Counted from the first letter of the stretch, positions 35,201-45,949 are shown. The stretch is DNA of 64,000 bases from Kryptolebias marmoratus (GCF_001649575.2 NC_051443.1:5520195-5584194); one strand, 5' to 3'. A program made the numbers and translations. Notes: generated from the letters alone by a model not told the origin.

Positions 35201-36722
35201 CTTGAAGTGGGTTCTGTGCTTTCTGAGCTCTAGTAGTGACCAAGCTCCAGATTGGAGAAGAAAGTTCTACTTCTGTGCTTGACACTAAATCAGTTAATGT
35301 GGGAACATCCAAGCCTAAAACGACAGCATAGGGTAGCCTTGGTGCTAATGCTACAGGTAATAAAAATGTTTGTCCTCCTATAGTTAAATAAATCTCAGCT
35401 ACAGGATACTCCATTTCGTCACCATGGATGCAACTTATTTTTGTCTTAGTATCACTCCACTGCTCTCTTGGCACCAAGCTAGAAAGAACTACAGATTTGA
35501 AACTTCCTGTGTCTAATAAAGCTGTTTCACGTTGACCATTTACTAGCACAGGGACTGTGTGAGCCAGTTCTTGGGCGGGGGAGGGGGAAGGTGGTCTGGG
35601 AACTGAACATAGAAGAGAGGGCTTACTCCGTGTAGTGGCAGGACATGTGTACTGTGTATGACCTATCCTGTTACACTGAAAACACCTTACATCTTGCTTT
35701 GAGGAGGAGTAATTCTTAGCAGGATTGGGTTTAGCCACAGAATATGACTTAGTAGCTGAAAAACTCCTAGTCTGACCTATAGCACCACCCCTTTCACCCC
35801 CATCAGACTTACTTCTTCCTGCAGGAAAGTTGTCACGCCCAAAGTTGGTTCTTCTGGCTCCCGTCCTTGCTGACAAAAAGACTTCTGCCAAACTTGCAGC
35901 CTCATCTGCAGACTTTGGGGCTCGTTCTCTAATCCACACCTCCAAGTCCGGATTCACCATCCTGAGGAACTGCTCCATGATCATCAGTTCTGAAATGTCC
36001 TTCACTGTTGACTTCTCTGGTTTGACCCACTTATAGAACATGTCCTTGAGTCGAACATAAAGTTCTTTTGGTGTCTCACCCTGATGAATGTCCAGGGATC
36101 GAAACCTCCTTCTGTAGGTGTCGGCAGTTATCTCATATTTGGTCAATATGGCATCTTTCACCTTGTCATAAATGTGAGAATGTGCAATGTCCATCAGCAC
36201 ATAAGCACTACGTGCTTTCCCAGTAAGTAGTGGAACCAGTCGGACCGCCCACTCTTCTTTAGGCCACTGACATACCTTAGCCATCCTTTCAAAAGTTGTT
36301 AAGAAGTGCTCCACATCATCATCAGAAGTCAGTGGAAGCAGCTTTGGCTCCCTCTGTACAGCTGGTAGTTGGTAGGACATCTGACTTTGTTCATCATCAT
36401 CTCCTTGATCATCATAAGTCTGAGGATCTTCCTCCATGTTGTCACCATCATGCTGTCGTTCCTCTTTCAGTTCCTCCACATGAGCCTGGAGTTGTCGAAA
36501 CTGATGTTGTAAATTCTTCCATCTCACTTCTTGGCGTGCTGATTCCTTCTCAATCTGCTGGTCTCTGGCAGTTTGAGATTGCCTCAATGATTGGACAAGG
36601 CTTGCCAGCTGATCCAATTTGTCATCAGTGCTAGCACCAGAAGCAGCCTCAGCTCCACTCATAGTTGTAGTACTGTCTTGAGTCTCAGCCTCATTATTTC
36701 TTTTTCCACCTCTGGTCATCAT
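32256..36722 (-). CDS. Gag-Pol polyprotein, integrase before reverse transcriptase
   Basis: The chosen start is the first ATG (36722), giving 1488 residues with no stop or frameshift. The open frame runs 13 codons further upstream to 36761, but that part overlaps the primer site and has only GTG. In order: a coiled-coil-like Gln/Glu stretch (about 33-90), an acidic linker, and a SCAN-like Gag region (about 200-285, with TYRRRF, GETPKELYVRLKDMFYKWV and EQFLRM). Then come a CCHC knuckle (347-360, C-X2-C-X4-H-X4-C), protease LLDTGS (Asp404), and integrase with an H-X6-H...C-X2-C finger (629-669), catalytic Asp698, Asp757 and Glu793 (35 residues between the last two) and a GPY motif (932-934). 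Reverse transcriptase follows with LDLSKGYWQL and YLDD (1220-1223), then RNase H (TDAS, EKEC, TDH). Ordinary gypsy pol has integrase last. Gag and Pol share one frame, so Gag excess must come from processing or other means. Confidence 0.95.
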   Translation of the reverse strand: MMTRGGKRNNEAETQDSTTTMSGAEAASGASTDDKLDQLASLVQSLRQSQTARDQQIEKESARQEVRWKNLQHQFRQLQAHVEELKEERQHDGDNMEEDPQTYDDQGDDDEQSQMSYQLPAVQREPKLLPLTSDDDVEHFLTTFERMAKVCQWPKEEWAVRLVPLLTGKARSAYVLMDIAHSHIYDKVKDAILTKYEITADTYRRRFRSLDIHQGETPKELYVRLKDMFYKWVKPEKSTVKDISELMIMEQFLRMVNPDLEVWIRERAPKSADEAASLAEVFLSARTGARRTNFGRDNFPAGRSKSDGGERGGAIGQTRSFSATKSYSVAKPNPAKNYSSSKQDVRCFQCNRIGHTQYTCPATTRSKPSLLCSVPRPPSPSPAQELAHTVPVLVNGQRETALLDTGSFKSVVLSSLVPREQWSDTKTKISCIHGDEMEYPVAEIYLTIGGQTFLLPVALAPRLPYAVVLGLDVPTLTDLVSSTEVELSSPIWSLVTTRAQKAQNPLQELPFYDVELEVGPVKPSKSRAERRKDKFLGTVRMEVDEKMKPCHLFDFDIPSDISAYQRSDPTLKPWFDKVTEVEGKKQGKVSVLEDATYVVRNGVLYQVKGESEAIALPQQLRGKVMELGHSVPWAGHLGFQKSLHRIASRFVWPGMYTQVQQFCSSCHTCQLTTNRGVSRAHLQPLPIIETPFERIGMDVVGPLEKSSSGNRYILVICDYATRYPEAFPLRSVKAKQVANCLLHLFSRVGIPKEILTDCGTNFRSKLLKQVYQLLGIKGINTTPYHPQSDGLVERFNQTLKNMLRKFVSETGTDWDKWLPYMLFAYREVPQASTGFSPFELLYGRQVRGPLDLLKEQWESQSPSGEHVVSYVIKMREKLEQMAVLAHQHMKAAQTKQKTWYDKNARERSLHPGQQVLLLLPTSDNKLLAKWQGPYEVTRRVGKLSYELYMPERKKKHQTFHVNLLKQYHRSPPQFAMSSASQSSQQDPLQSEEHAETVLPHLFVRVVDDEEEDELFFPACSSVPVSISLSHLQHSQQQDIKPLLDPELFQEKPGFTSLIQHKVHLRDDAAPRRKFYRVPERLVPQLKNEMQFMLELGIIEPSVSEWCSPVVLVPKKDGTLRFCIDFRYLNSVSKFDPYPMPRIDELLERVGRCNFITTLDLSKGYWQLALASEAKELTAFKTPFGVFQFKVMPFGLQGAPATFQRLMDQVLMEASDFAAAYLDDVVIFSQTWEEHVNHLQHVLQLISSAGLTINPHKCKLAQRQVEYLGYVVGHGQVRPQVGKVEAIHTYPVPTTKRKVRAFVGLVGWYSKFIPHFAERAAVLTDLTKVSASNKVKWTEKCDKAFKDLKSAISSDSVLYSPDFDVPFILQTDASGVGLGGVLMQDIDGERHPIVFLSRKLQDRETRYSTVEKECLAVKWAVESLRYYLLGRHFTLETDHRALKWLHQMKDSNMRIARWYLSLQPFDFTVQYRSGKSNLVADCLSRMYED

Positions 36723-36743
36723 TGCCTCATTGTTCCTCCAAAA

Positions 36744-36760
36744 TCCCACTTCTGACACCA
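36744..36760 (-). promoter_or_regulatory. Primer-binding site, tRNA-Leu type
   Basis: On the minus strand TGGTGTCAGAAGTGGGA starts two bases inside the 5' LTR. It is complementary to the 3' end expected of a vertebrate tRNA-Leu (CCA tail plus acceptor stem). The assignment to leucine is from memory of tRNA sequences and should be checked. Confidence 0.75.
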
Positions 36761-36762
36761 CT

Positions 36763-37248
36763 TGTCACCCTCCACGGGCGGCACTGCATTCAAAGGAGGT
36801 GAGGCAACCAACAGGATTTGGTGAAGTATTCTTTATTGGGGCTGCAGTTCACCAACTCACCGACACCCATCTCTTACTGCCAAGCACAGCAGCTGGCTTT
36901 AGCTCCTGGCCTCCTCCACCCACACCAGGTGAAGGGGTGACAAAACAACAACAAATTATTTACAACTCAACACAAAATAAAGGGTACAAATAAATATTTA
37001 CATACATGCAACCTAAAACAACTAATCCTAAATTCAATCAAGAACTTAAATCAAACTTAACATAAATCAAACTTAACATAACTTTAGAGCATTATCCTTC
37101 CTGCTCAAATGGTATGCTCCACCCTTCCCCAGGAGACACACCAGGAAGGTAAACCCCAATTAACACAACTCAAACTGAAATAAAGAAATGAAACAAAAAA
37201 TATCTATTCTATAAATTAATGGGGATGGAGCCCCTGGTCTCCATCACA
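36763..37248 (-). repeat. 5' LTR of the Gmr1-like element
   Basis: 486 bp, the same as the 3' LTR. It should contain the promoter; I see no textbook TATA box on the minus strand, only AT-rich words such as AATTTATAG near 37217. The right flank is ATCAT (37249-37253). Confidence 0.95.
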
Positions 37249-37253
37249 ATCAT

Positions 37254-37640
37254 ATTACAATAGCTGAATGGAATTTGGGATATTTGTAACAATACAGGGT
37301 ACAGGGGAAAAAAAAACAAACTACTGTGCATGATGACTGTGAGAATTTATTGCTCTAAAAGCCCTGCAATAGGAGCCTTACACTGTAACAGCACAGATAT
37401 TGCTAAATCCAACACAAACATTAATATATTCTAGATTGTGCTTAGTAAAAGGTAAAACAGAAGTGTATGGCAAAAAGGATTTAATGTTAATGAATTTAAA
37501 TTTGCAACTTTTCAGGACTCTGCTCAATATGCTTTCAGCTAATAAAGCAGAGTCAAATTTTAAATACAGATGTAAACAAAAGTCAATACCGAATATAAAC
37601 ACCACCTGTAAAGGCATTAAAGCATCTACCAAACAACCTG
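37254..37640. other. Gene-free stretch
   Basis: AT-rich, with no feature recognised. The frames at 37378-37699 have no motif. Confidence 0.45.
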
Positions 37641-38081
37641 TAATTCAACCTGGAGAGACTCACGACAAAGAGAAGCTGCAATTAAATGGTTTTATTTGAC
37701 ATGAATGACATAAGATATTTGGCGCTCGGACCTCGGCGGAAGACGCGAGTGTCGACAATAGCAATGCGCTTCGAGGAGAAGCTCAGGTTGAGCATTAGAG
37801 GCGTCTTNCCCGGGCCGGACACTGGTGGTGGAGGTCGAAGAGGGGAAGGAAGCTTGAGGGAGCTGGGAAACTGGANGTGGAGAAGGGGTGGAGGTGGGCT
37901 GAAGATCGGCCGGCGAACGGATGGGGCCATGATGGAAGTCCTTTTAAACGAAGGCTTGCTCGCTGATTGGATACACTGGAGGCGCGGTCGGATAGGCTGG
38001 AGTGGAGGTGCTCGACGCAGCGATTAGATGCAGGTGAGGCTGAAGCAGGTCTTCCAGTCTGAATTTACGCCTAGGCTTCAT
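37641..38081 (-). repeat. LTR-like 440-bp block, copy 2
   Basis: Nearly identical to 6165-6608 (see there). It holds the 65 bases that are replaced by Ns in copy 1, including a CCCGGGCC site, and lacks about 48 bases of internal repeat. Single Ns at 37808 and 37876 show that this copy also assembled badly. The minus-strand AATAAA lies near 37697. The high similarity of two unlinked copies points to a young family. Confidence 0.5.
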
Positions 38082-40057
38082 CAGTATCAGTAATTTCCAT
38101 ACACTGCTCGGTCTTCCTGTCATTCAAAATGCAATTAACAGTTAAGGGTATTTGTTTACCTTTAGGCAACATGTATACAGTTGCTCATGTCTTCTCTTAT
38201 TGACTCCTTGCACCCTGTTTTTTTTCCAGATAGTGAGACAAGTTTTGTTTTGTTTTTTCTACTTTTGGCACCAACAGCTTTCTTGTACATTTTATAAAAT
38301 ATTGTGTTTGTTGGAAGTCTCTTGTTGAGACGCCACTTTGCATGTGCTTTGTTTGTCTGTGTTAATCAAAAGTCAGTAATTATTTTGAGAGTTTTAAAAA
38401 TTCATACAGTAGTCCATTTATTTTGCAAATTGACCTTAGTAAACACAACATTGGGTATAACTGTCACTTTTACAGATACTAAGCTAAATTTAGTGCTTAA
38501 GAAGTTGAAAGCCCCCCCCCCAAACAACATTTTTGATTACAATTATGGCATGCAATGTTGCAAGTGATATACACTCCATCAAGAAATGCTACTAATCTTG
38601 AAGTAGCTTCAGGAGGCTAACACACTGCTAACAGTCACTGGGTCGCCTCTTCCAATCTCAGAGTTGGACAGATTCTACTGCTTGGAATAGTCTCATTCTT
38701 TGAGATTTTGTAATTGTTTCTTTTGGAATAGTTAAAAAAATGAATATGGTGGATCATTCCTGTCGTTTAAAAAATTGGTTTGGTTCATCCCCAGATAGTT
38801 AAATATATAAGGAGGTACAACTTTTATCATGATCAAAATTATAGGGCATGGAATTCTGCAAACCCCAAGACAAAGCAGATTGAGTACAAAGTCAAGTTTC
38901 AGTCTAATAATAGTAAAATCTTCATTACTTAATTAAACCATCTGAATATTTGAATTTGCCCATCTTTAAGCTTTTATTTTCTAAGTACTTCATAAATTTA
39001 AAAAGGCATTTCCCAAGAATTTCAAGTTTACTGAGGGATTATAATGTCTAAAAAGGGATTATAAAGTACATTCTGAGTGCTTGGGTCAAAATAGCAGACT
39101 TTCATCAGAAAACCTAATCACAGATCCTGAATTCATATTTCTTTCTCAGGTGTACTCATACAGGTTTTGCATTTGTCTAGCTCTGAAGAGCTGCACTGAG
39201 AGAGCCCATTTGATTAAAGCCAGCCACCTTTTCAGAGCCCCTTTCTAAACCATCAGTTCTGCATGCATGAGAAAGGCCCATGAGGGTAAAAAGCGGAGAT
39301 GTTCAAAATTGGGAATATACTGTAGGGGTACCTGACTCCCACTGCCCCAGCCCTTATTTTAGAAGCACCATCTAAAGGTTAATGCTCTGCTACCTGAGGA
39401 GGCGAGGGAGAAAGGAGAAAATAAAGCTGGGGGAAGAGTAGATTTTAGGTTATTCATTTATGGGATTCTAAAATTCCTTTATTAAATTTATATTTTAAAA
39501 AAATCAAAAACCTGAAAAAAGAGCCACACAAGAAGATACACTTTTATATTCAAATTTCTATTCAGGTTCTTCTCTGTGCATTAATTTGGGTAGATTAAAT
39601 ATAGTTCCTCAATAAAACTACTACAAAAATCTAGTTATTCTTGTGAATCATTTAATTAAACACCATACATCAAGTTTGTAGCTCTGGGATACAGCTATAT
39701 TAAGGAACTAGAAGAAAGAAAAAAAGGCCTTTGTTTGTAATTAAGGGATTGTATAAGGCCATTGATAATCTTGTAGCTGGTTAACCTGTGGAAATAACCC
39801 AATTATGTAAACATTGAAAACAGAGTAAACTTGTGCTCTCATTTATATTCAAATGTTTCATACTAAATGAGGTCAGGTTTGTTAGTTACTGACAGGCTCC
39901 TTCGGGAAAATTAGATTATGTTACACATTTCTCCCGATCAAAACTGTCATTTATCACCCAAGTCTTGTCACTTCATTTCCATGTTCCCTCTCTAACACTA
40001 AATCCAGTCAACTGTCTTAAACACTGTACATGTTTCTCATCTCCAGTAATACAACTT
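38082..40057. other. Long gene-free stretch
   Basis: Mostly AT-rich. A C9 run lies at about 38513-38521. The block 39160-39300 has balanced composition and may be conserved non-coding DNA. No exon is seen. Confidence 0.35.
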
Positions 40058-40670
40058 CAGGGTTTCCCCCACAAAAGAGGCTAAGCCTGGTGGTAGGTGG
40101 CCATTTGCCGACCGACCGTGATTTAGTTAAAAAAAATGATTAAAGTTGACAGGAAAGTTGAAAATATGGCTATTTATTATGTGTTATTTTAAGATATGTG
40201 TCAAATATTTACACAACTACAGTTTTACAAAAAGGCAGTTTTGAAATACTTTTAAAACAAAAATACAATTAAAATGAATACAAATTGTTTGCACCTAATT
40301 TGAATTCTAATTTAATTCAAATTTACAAATAAATTACATTAACATAAATGAAAAAGTGCAAACAAAGCACCAACACACATCTCACGTCAAGATCAATGAT
40401 TAACAACAGAGAACTCTGAAAAAGTGAGAGAAGCTGTACTGCACTGTGCTTTTTGTGGCACAGGCTGCATGTTGGATCACTACATGTAACAACAAAACAA
40501 AGCATATCTAATCTAATGCTGAATTTAATAGCATCATTTTAAGCCACCCGCTGAATTTCGGCTCAACTAACCATTTTTGGTTAAACCCAATAATGTTTAC
40601 TGCTAACTCCAGCGGTAGCTGAAGGTGGCTCGGCCTCAGGGCTCATTAAAGTCTCGCAGGGTTTCGTGAA
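40058..40670 (-). mobile_element. hAT-like element, copy 2, truncated
   Basis: It matches 19640-20299 in reverse: CAGGGTTTCCCCCACAAAAG at this end, then the GTGATTTAGTTAAAA, ACAACTACAGTTTTACAAAA and CTAACTCCAGCGGTAGCTGA boxes. The far end and the CpG-rich segment of copy 1 are missing. No target duplication can be shown. Confidence 0.6.
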
Positions 40671-41639
40671 CAACGCGTGGAAAAAATCTCATACAAATGG
40701 TAACAATTATAGATGGAGATAATGATCCTTGATGACATAAATATATAAACATCAAAGAACAAAAATGTAAATACACGCACATACACACACTAAAAAAAAT
40801 TATACAATATTAGATAATCAATTAAAAAAAGACCAAAGACAATGAAACAACAGAACAGTAAAGGGGGAATCATATAAAACAGTTTATTAGCAGTTGCTCA
40901 TTAAGGATCCTTTGGGTTTTTTGTTTGCCAAGTGTGTACCCAAAATGCTTCCCTTTGCAGTACTATTTTTCTTTTCTTTTCCCCCTGCTCATCTAGGTTG
41001 AGGAAATGTTTCTATACCCAGAAACCTTAAGGGACAAAACATCATGACCCACTGCATTAAAATGTCTGAAATATTGCTTTCATGTTCAGAAATCCTAATT
41101 TTTATTCCCCGTTTTGCCAACATACACTAACCCACAAAGACATTTCAAAAAGTAAACTACATATTCAGTTTTACATGTACTTCTGTTTAATAAAATACTT
41201 TTCGACCTGCGTGACAGTGTATAAAACATTGCCTTTAATCATGGCTCTGCACTGAGCACAATTAAAGCAAGGGAAATAGCTCCCAACTGGGATAGAAAAT
41301 GTTGAGGAAGTGTGTAACAATCAGCTCTAATTAGTGGAACACCTACAATCCAGGCACGCTTATTTACAAAGACTGGTAAACTGTTGAAAATATGTCCTAT
41401 AGAGGGATCACCAGATAAAATGTGTCAAAGTTTCATAGGACAACTTTTAATATGTTTGGACAATGGAGAAAATGTAGTCCAATCTCTCAAAAGGCTTTTC
41501 CACAACATCAATTAGGTTTTTAAGATAACTCACTCCTATTGAGTTTCTTTTTATAATCAGACATTCTTTTTCAGCATTTTTTTCCCCCATCGTCCTTTCT
41601 TACATTGCGCACCTTACAAAGCCAAATCTGCAGCCATAG
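40671..41639. other. Gene-free stretch
   Basis: AT-rich at first. The part 41210-41390 is unique and of balanced composition, with AATTAAAGC- and CTAATTAG-type sites, and could be conserved non-coding DNA. No gene is seen. Confidence 0.3.
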
Positions 41640-42220
41640 TCGTCAGTCAGAAAAGGGTGGACTGTTCTCACTTGGTTGGGAACGAAGTGTTGCCTCAAGT
41701 GGAAGAGTTTAAGTATCTTGGAGTCTTGTTCATGATTGAGGGAAAAATGGAGTGAGAGCTCAACAGATGGATCAGTGCAGCTTCTGCTGTATTACATTCT
41801 CTGTACCGGTTTATTGTGGTGAAGAGGGAGCTGAGCTGCAAGGCAAAACTCTGTTTACCGGTTCGTATTTATTCTTACCCTCACCTATGGTCATGACCAT
41901 AAGACATGACCGAAAGAACAAGGTTTTGAATACAGGCAGTCAAAATGAGTTTTCTCCGCAGAGCAGCTGGGCTCTCCCTTAAAGAAAGACTGAGAAGTTT
42001 GGTTATCCAGGAGGGACTCAGAGTAGAGCCGCTGCTCCTCCACATCAAGGAGGAGCCAGTTGAGGTGGTTTAGGTATCTGGTAAGAATGCTACATGGACT
42101 CTTCCCTAGGGAGGTGTTCCAAGCATGTCCAACTTGGAGAAGACACTGGGGTAAGACTCAGGACACGCTGGAGAGACTGTGTGTCACACAAAGCTGTGGC
42201 ATGATGTGTTTGAGCCATTT
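41640..42220 (+). pseudogene. Non-LTR retrotransposon 3' coding fragment
   Basis: Pieces in the right order read VEEFKYLGVLF (about 41701), AASAVLHSLYRF (about 41779), MSFLRRAAGLSLKERLRSL (about 41946), EGLRVEPLLLHIK (about 42014), and LRWFRYLVRMLHGLFPREVF (about 42061-42120, of which the last is MRWFR... in another reading). This is the C-terminal part of a fish LINE polyprotein after the RT domain, probably of the RTE/L1-like group. Stops and a frameshift break it, and both ends are missing. Confidence 0.65.
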
Positions 42221-44904
42221 CATCTTCAAAGCTAACACCACCATTACACCTTACTAATATGATGATAGGTTTGATTTTGTTTTTCAGGCTGAGATCTAGA
42301 GACTACTAGCTTCCTGTTGTTTCCAGGGGGAGGAATTTGATGGTCTCATATGATTTACCAAAGAACATGACAGTGATGCGTTTCAGTTTTATGTGACACT
42401 CTGAATATTGCATACAGATTTATGGAAACATCACTTATCTAATGATCTCATCTAAATCTAAGGAATGGATGCGAGCTGCACACAGGAGCTTGGCGTGTGC
42501 TTGTGATCATTGTCAGGCAAATAATGCTAAAGCCTGTTCTTTTTTAAAGATAACTTGATAAAAGATTCAGTTTGGATTCTAATAGAAATTGATTTGCCTT
42601 CTCTGCTTATTATCACTAGCTGTTTTTTTTTTATCTGCAGTTCAGATCTGTTGGCCCCTTTTGAAATGAGCATTTCTCTTTACTTTGCCAGAAGTTCTAA
42701 CCTTAGCCATGTTTGATGGATGACAGATTCACAGTCTCACATCCTTCCACGTCCTTAACATCACAAGTTGCAAATCCAGAGCAAGAACAAAACAAATCCA
42801 GCGAGAACGTTGATTTTTCACACAAGTTTCCTCTAAATCAGGAAGTGTAAAACCTTAATTACAAAAGGAAGGTGTTATAAACCTTAATTGTTCTAGGACA
42901 ATGTGATAATATGTCAGCTTCATGTTTTGTTCTTCTACCATCTGCTTTGGTTATATTTTTGGAATTCAGCCTGATTATGCACAACGTACAAGAATGAAAC
43001 TCTACGGTGGTGGATTTTTGTAGCATACTTTTTTTCTCTCTTTATTACAACTTTCAAACTCTGATTACATAATTAAGACAGTTTTATGACAGACAAGTTT
43101 AAAAAAAAATGTATTAGATGTTATTTTAAAAAATATATATTTTGTTCCTTCATTAAAAACTAGCTCTTACACATTAATAATAATAACAACAACAATAATA
43201 ATAGCTGGAGTATTTGCTGGTAGGAATAAAATGTTTTCACATTATTGTGCAATCTGTTCTGAATAGGCACTCTGTGCACTGGAGGTTTTAAGTTTAAACG
43301 ATAAAACCAAAACATTTTCAAACTACAACACAGATTTCATCACAAAATTGTAATTTTGAGATTTTATTTCCAGCAGTGTGTGAAAACTGCTATCTAAAGT
43401 GAAACTCTGCACATATATTAATCTGTCAAAGTAAAACTTAAAAGACAATACAAGTCAATCATTCAATGTATGTCTCTGTTATTTCTCAACATATAATCAC
43501 ATTTTAAATTCTGGCATTTAAGGCGGCAGATGTTAGGTACTCCTTAAAGGGATGATGGGTCTTTGATTTAAATTAAGTAGTCTAGCCTAACTACACTTTG
43601 TCTAGTTGTACAAAAATAAGCACTAACCTTAAGACTGGCATGCCTCCTTTTACTCATTTAAACTAAAGCATAAAACAAGATTTAAAAAATAACTACAGCA
43701 AGGAGAAGATTGTGAAATGTTTAGTTAAGGGGACTTTGTCAGAACTTAAACAATTTTAGACTTGGCTTTTAAAATTTCTGAGTTACTTTTTTTTATTAAG
43801 GTAGAAAACAAGCAGGTGTAACTTCATGTAAGTAAAGTGTTCCTGTGTGCATTCATGTGTTATATGTAGCTCCTGTAGTAGAGACAAAAAAAAACTTTTT
43901 CTCTCGTCTACCTTTCACTGACCTCACTGAAACATCATGAAGCAAAAGAAAAGTAAGAAAATAAACACTAAAGGCTTTAAAAAGAGTCACAGAAACAAAC
44001 GGCACTTACACTTGGCATCAAGATGGTTTGATGTGGTGAAACTACAACTGCGACAGAGATGGACTACAAAAAGCGCCTTCGATACATCGCTCTACAGGTT
44101 CTCACCGGGTGTTCTTTCATGCAGGCTGCTGAAACAGCCAGACAACCCTGTGAAAATATTACTTCATCTTCAAGGTTGTCATTTAAATCAATAAAAGAAG
44201 GAAAGGAATGCCATAAAAGTGAAATATACTGTTGTCACATTAAGAATGGTTGTACATACACACACACACACACACACACTCAACCTCATGCCCCCATATT
44301 TCTCTGCATAAATCTCAGTTAGTATAAAAAAATAAATAAATAACCAACCATAGCTTACAGCAAGGCAATATGAGGTGGTTCAGTGTGTTAAATGCTAAAG
44401 ACAATAAAGGAAACATTGAAGCTCTGATTCAGGGAAGACAGAACATTTCATGAGCTCTTATCATGCTTCTAGGTAATTTCACTCAGTGAAGCACCTTCTT
44501 AAGCAAAAAAAAAAAAAAAAGACTTGGATTGAATCATTGTTATCAGCTATATATCTGATGCGGTATTTGTAGTTTATTACATCTTGTAATAACTTTAGGT
44601 GTCTGTTCTAGTGATGGGAATCATGTCTCTTTCTGGGATCCAGATAATTTGGTCCCAGCTAGCCAAAAAGAGCCCTGGCTCTTTCACCTCTCAAACAGCT
44701 CATCACAAGTAGTACTAAGTGAACAGCCTGTTCAAATTTGACTTGTCTTCCATTTTGCTGAACACAAAATTGACCAGAATAATACAATTTAGGGGGTGTA
44801 GTAGTAGACAAAAGCCACAGTTTAGTGCAGGTTTGGCACAAAAGGAAAAAGAAACCAATGCCAAAGGCTTCAATTATTTTTTTTATTTTGCTAAATTTAT
44901 TTAG
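42221..44904. other. Long gene-free stretch
   Basis: AT-rich, with an (AAT/AAC)n patch at 43172-43203, a (CA)n run at 44257-44279 and an A16 run near 44505-44520. The block 42420-42540 is balanced and might be conserved. The two overlapping plus-strand frames at 43937-44322 run into the (CA)n repeat and lack motifs. Confidence 0.4.
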
Positions 44905-45650
44905 TTAGGTCTCAGAATATTTGTTCAGGATGACTCTCAGCTACTAACTCACCAAACTTAAGCTCAAAAATTGCGAAACTGACACATTAAGACACTGTAA
45001 TGAGAGGCACAACTGAAAGCCAGAGGTTGAAAGCACAAAGCTGCTGCTTCATGTAAACGAATAAGACATTTTCCTGACTAAAAAATAAAAACACACTTCA
45101 GATAATGTTTTATTTTAGGTGTGGATTTTTGATTCACGTAATTATTTCATTGCTGCTGTATATTCAACTGTGCATATTTTTAATGTTTAGTTTAAAAGAG
45201 GCCTAAAAAAGTGACAAGGCAAACTGTGATGGACAAAGTTGCAGCCTGTTGGTAACTTGGGAGGGAGTGTAGGCGGGACTTTTGTATGAATGGTACGATC
45301 CAAAATCTCTAGTGCCCAGATATGGTCTCCAGAATGCAACATGCCAGCTCCATAAAAACTGACACTTTTACTTTGCTTCTGAACTAAGCAAGTTAATAGA
45401 GTCACTTGTCCATCTTTAACTATTTAGATGTCTTGACAAATTCATAGCCATATTGGGGTTATCTAAGGCTGATTAGCTGTGGTGGTCATCTTAAGGCAAG
45501 TTGACTTCAGCAGTTAATAAGTTTCAGATATACATCAAACAAATAATTTCTGAAGTTTTTATTAAAATGGTTCACGAGATATTTTGCTGAAAGACAAAGT
45601 TGGCTCCAATAGCTAATGTAAACAAGACTTTACTGATTAAGTGTCAGTGA
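44905..45650 (+). repeat. R1 copy split by a family E repeat
   Basis: R1 words GTTCAGGATGACTCTCAGCT and CTTAAGCTCAAAAATTGCGA occupy 44905-44990. The unit resumes at 45434 with ATAGCCATATTGGGG, GATTAGCTGTGGTGGTCATC and GGTTCACGAGATATTTTGCT. The DNA between is foreign to R1 and contains the family E match. Confidence 0.65.
45085..45330 (+). repeat. Family E repeat, copy 1, inside R1
   Basis: It shares with 58150-58405 the words ACACTTCAGATAA, GATTCACGTA or GATTCACATA, GCTGTATATTCA or GCTGTATGTTCA, and a GGGAGGGAGTGTAGGCGGGA or TAGGAGGGTGTGTGACAGGA box. The class is unknown. Confidence 0.4.
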
Positions 45651-45949
45651 TAGCTCTTGTGGTCCAAATCTCTTCAAGAAAGTGTACAAGTCTACAAAAC
45701 GGGTCACTTTTTCTATGTAAAAAAAAAATTAATTCCTCTTGGGTAGGAAAGCATATGCAGTGCTAATGGTCATCTTCTCGGCCTAGTAGTGGATCAGAAA
45801 ATCAAAATCATGTTTTGTATTTTTAAACCTTTCACTAAAAACAAAAACATATGAAAAAGTAATTTTTAGAGGCACATTTTATTCTTTGGTTGAAGAAAAA
45901 AAAAAAAAAAAAAAAAAAGCAGTTAAAAATGAAAACTAACATTTCTTGC
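45651..45949. other. Spacer with a poly-A run
   Basis: A run of 23 A lies at 45896-45918. Nothing else is recognised. Confidence 0.5.

Larger units (their letters stand above)
31737..37248 (-). mobile_element. Complete Gmr1-like Ty3/gypsy LTR retrotransposon
   Basis: It is 5512 bp long on the minus strand. The ends are two 486-bp LTRs that I read as identical, starting TGTG and ending CA, flanked by ATCAT at 31732-31736 and 37249-37253. A 17-base primer-binding site lies two bases inside the 5' LTR, and a polypurine tract abuts the 3' LTR. One open frame covers gag and pol with integrase ahead of reverse transcriptase, which places it with Gmr1-type elements. All parts needed for retrotransposition that I can check by eye are present. 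There is no env-like frame. Identical LTRs mean a recent insertion. Confidence 0.93.

Noticed and set aside
36723..36761. Upstream extension of gag-pol by 13 codons
   Set aside because: It begins with GTG inside the primer-binding site; the ATG at 36722 is the better start.
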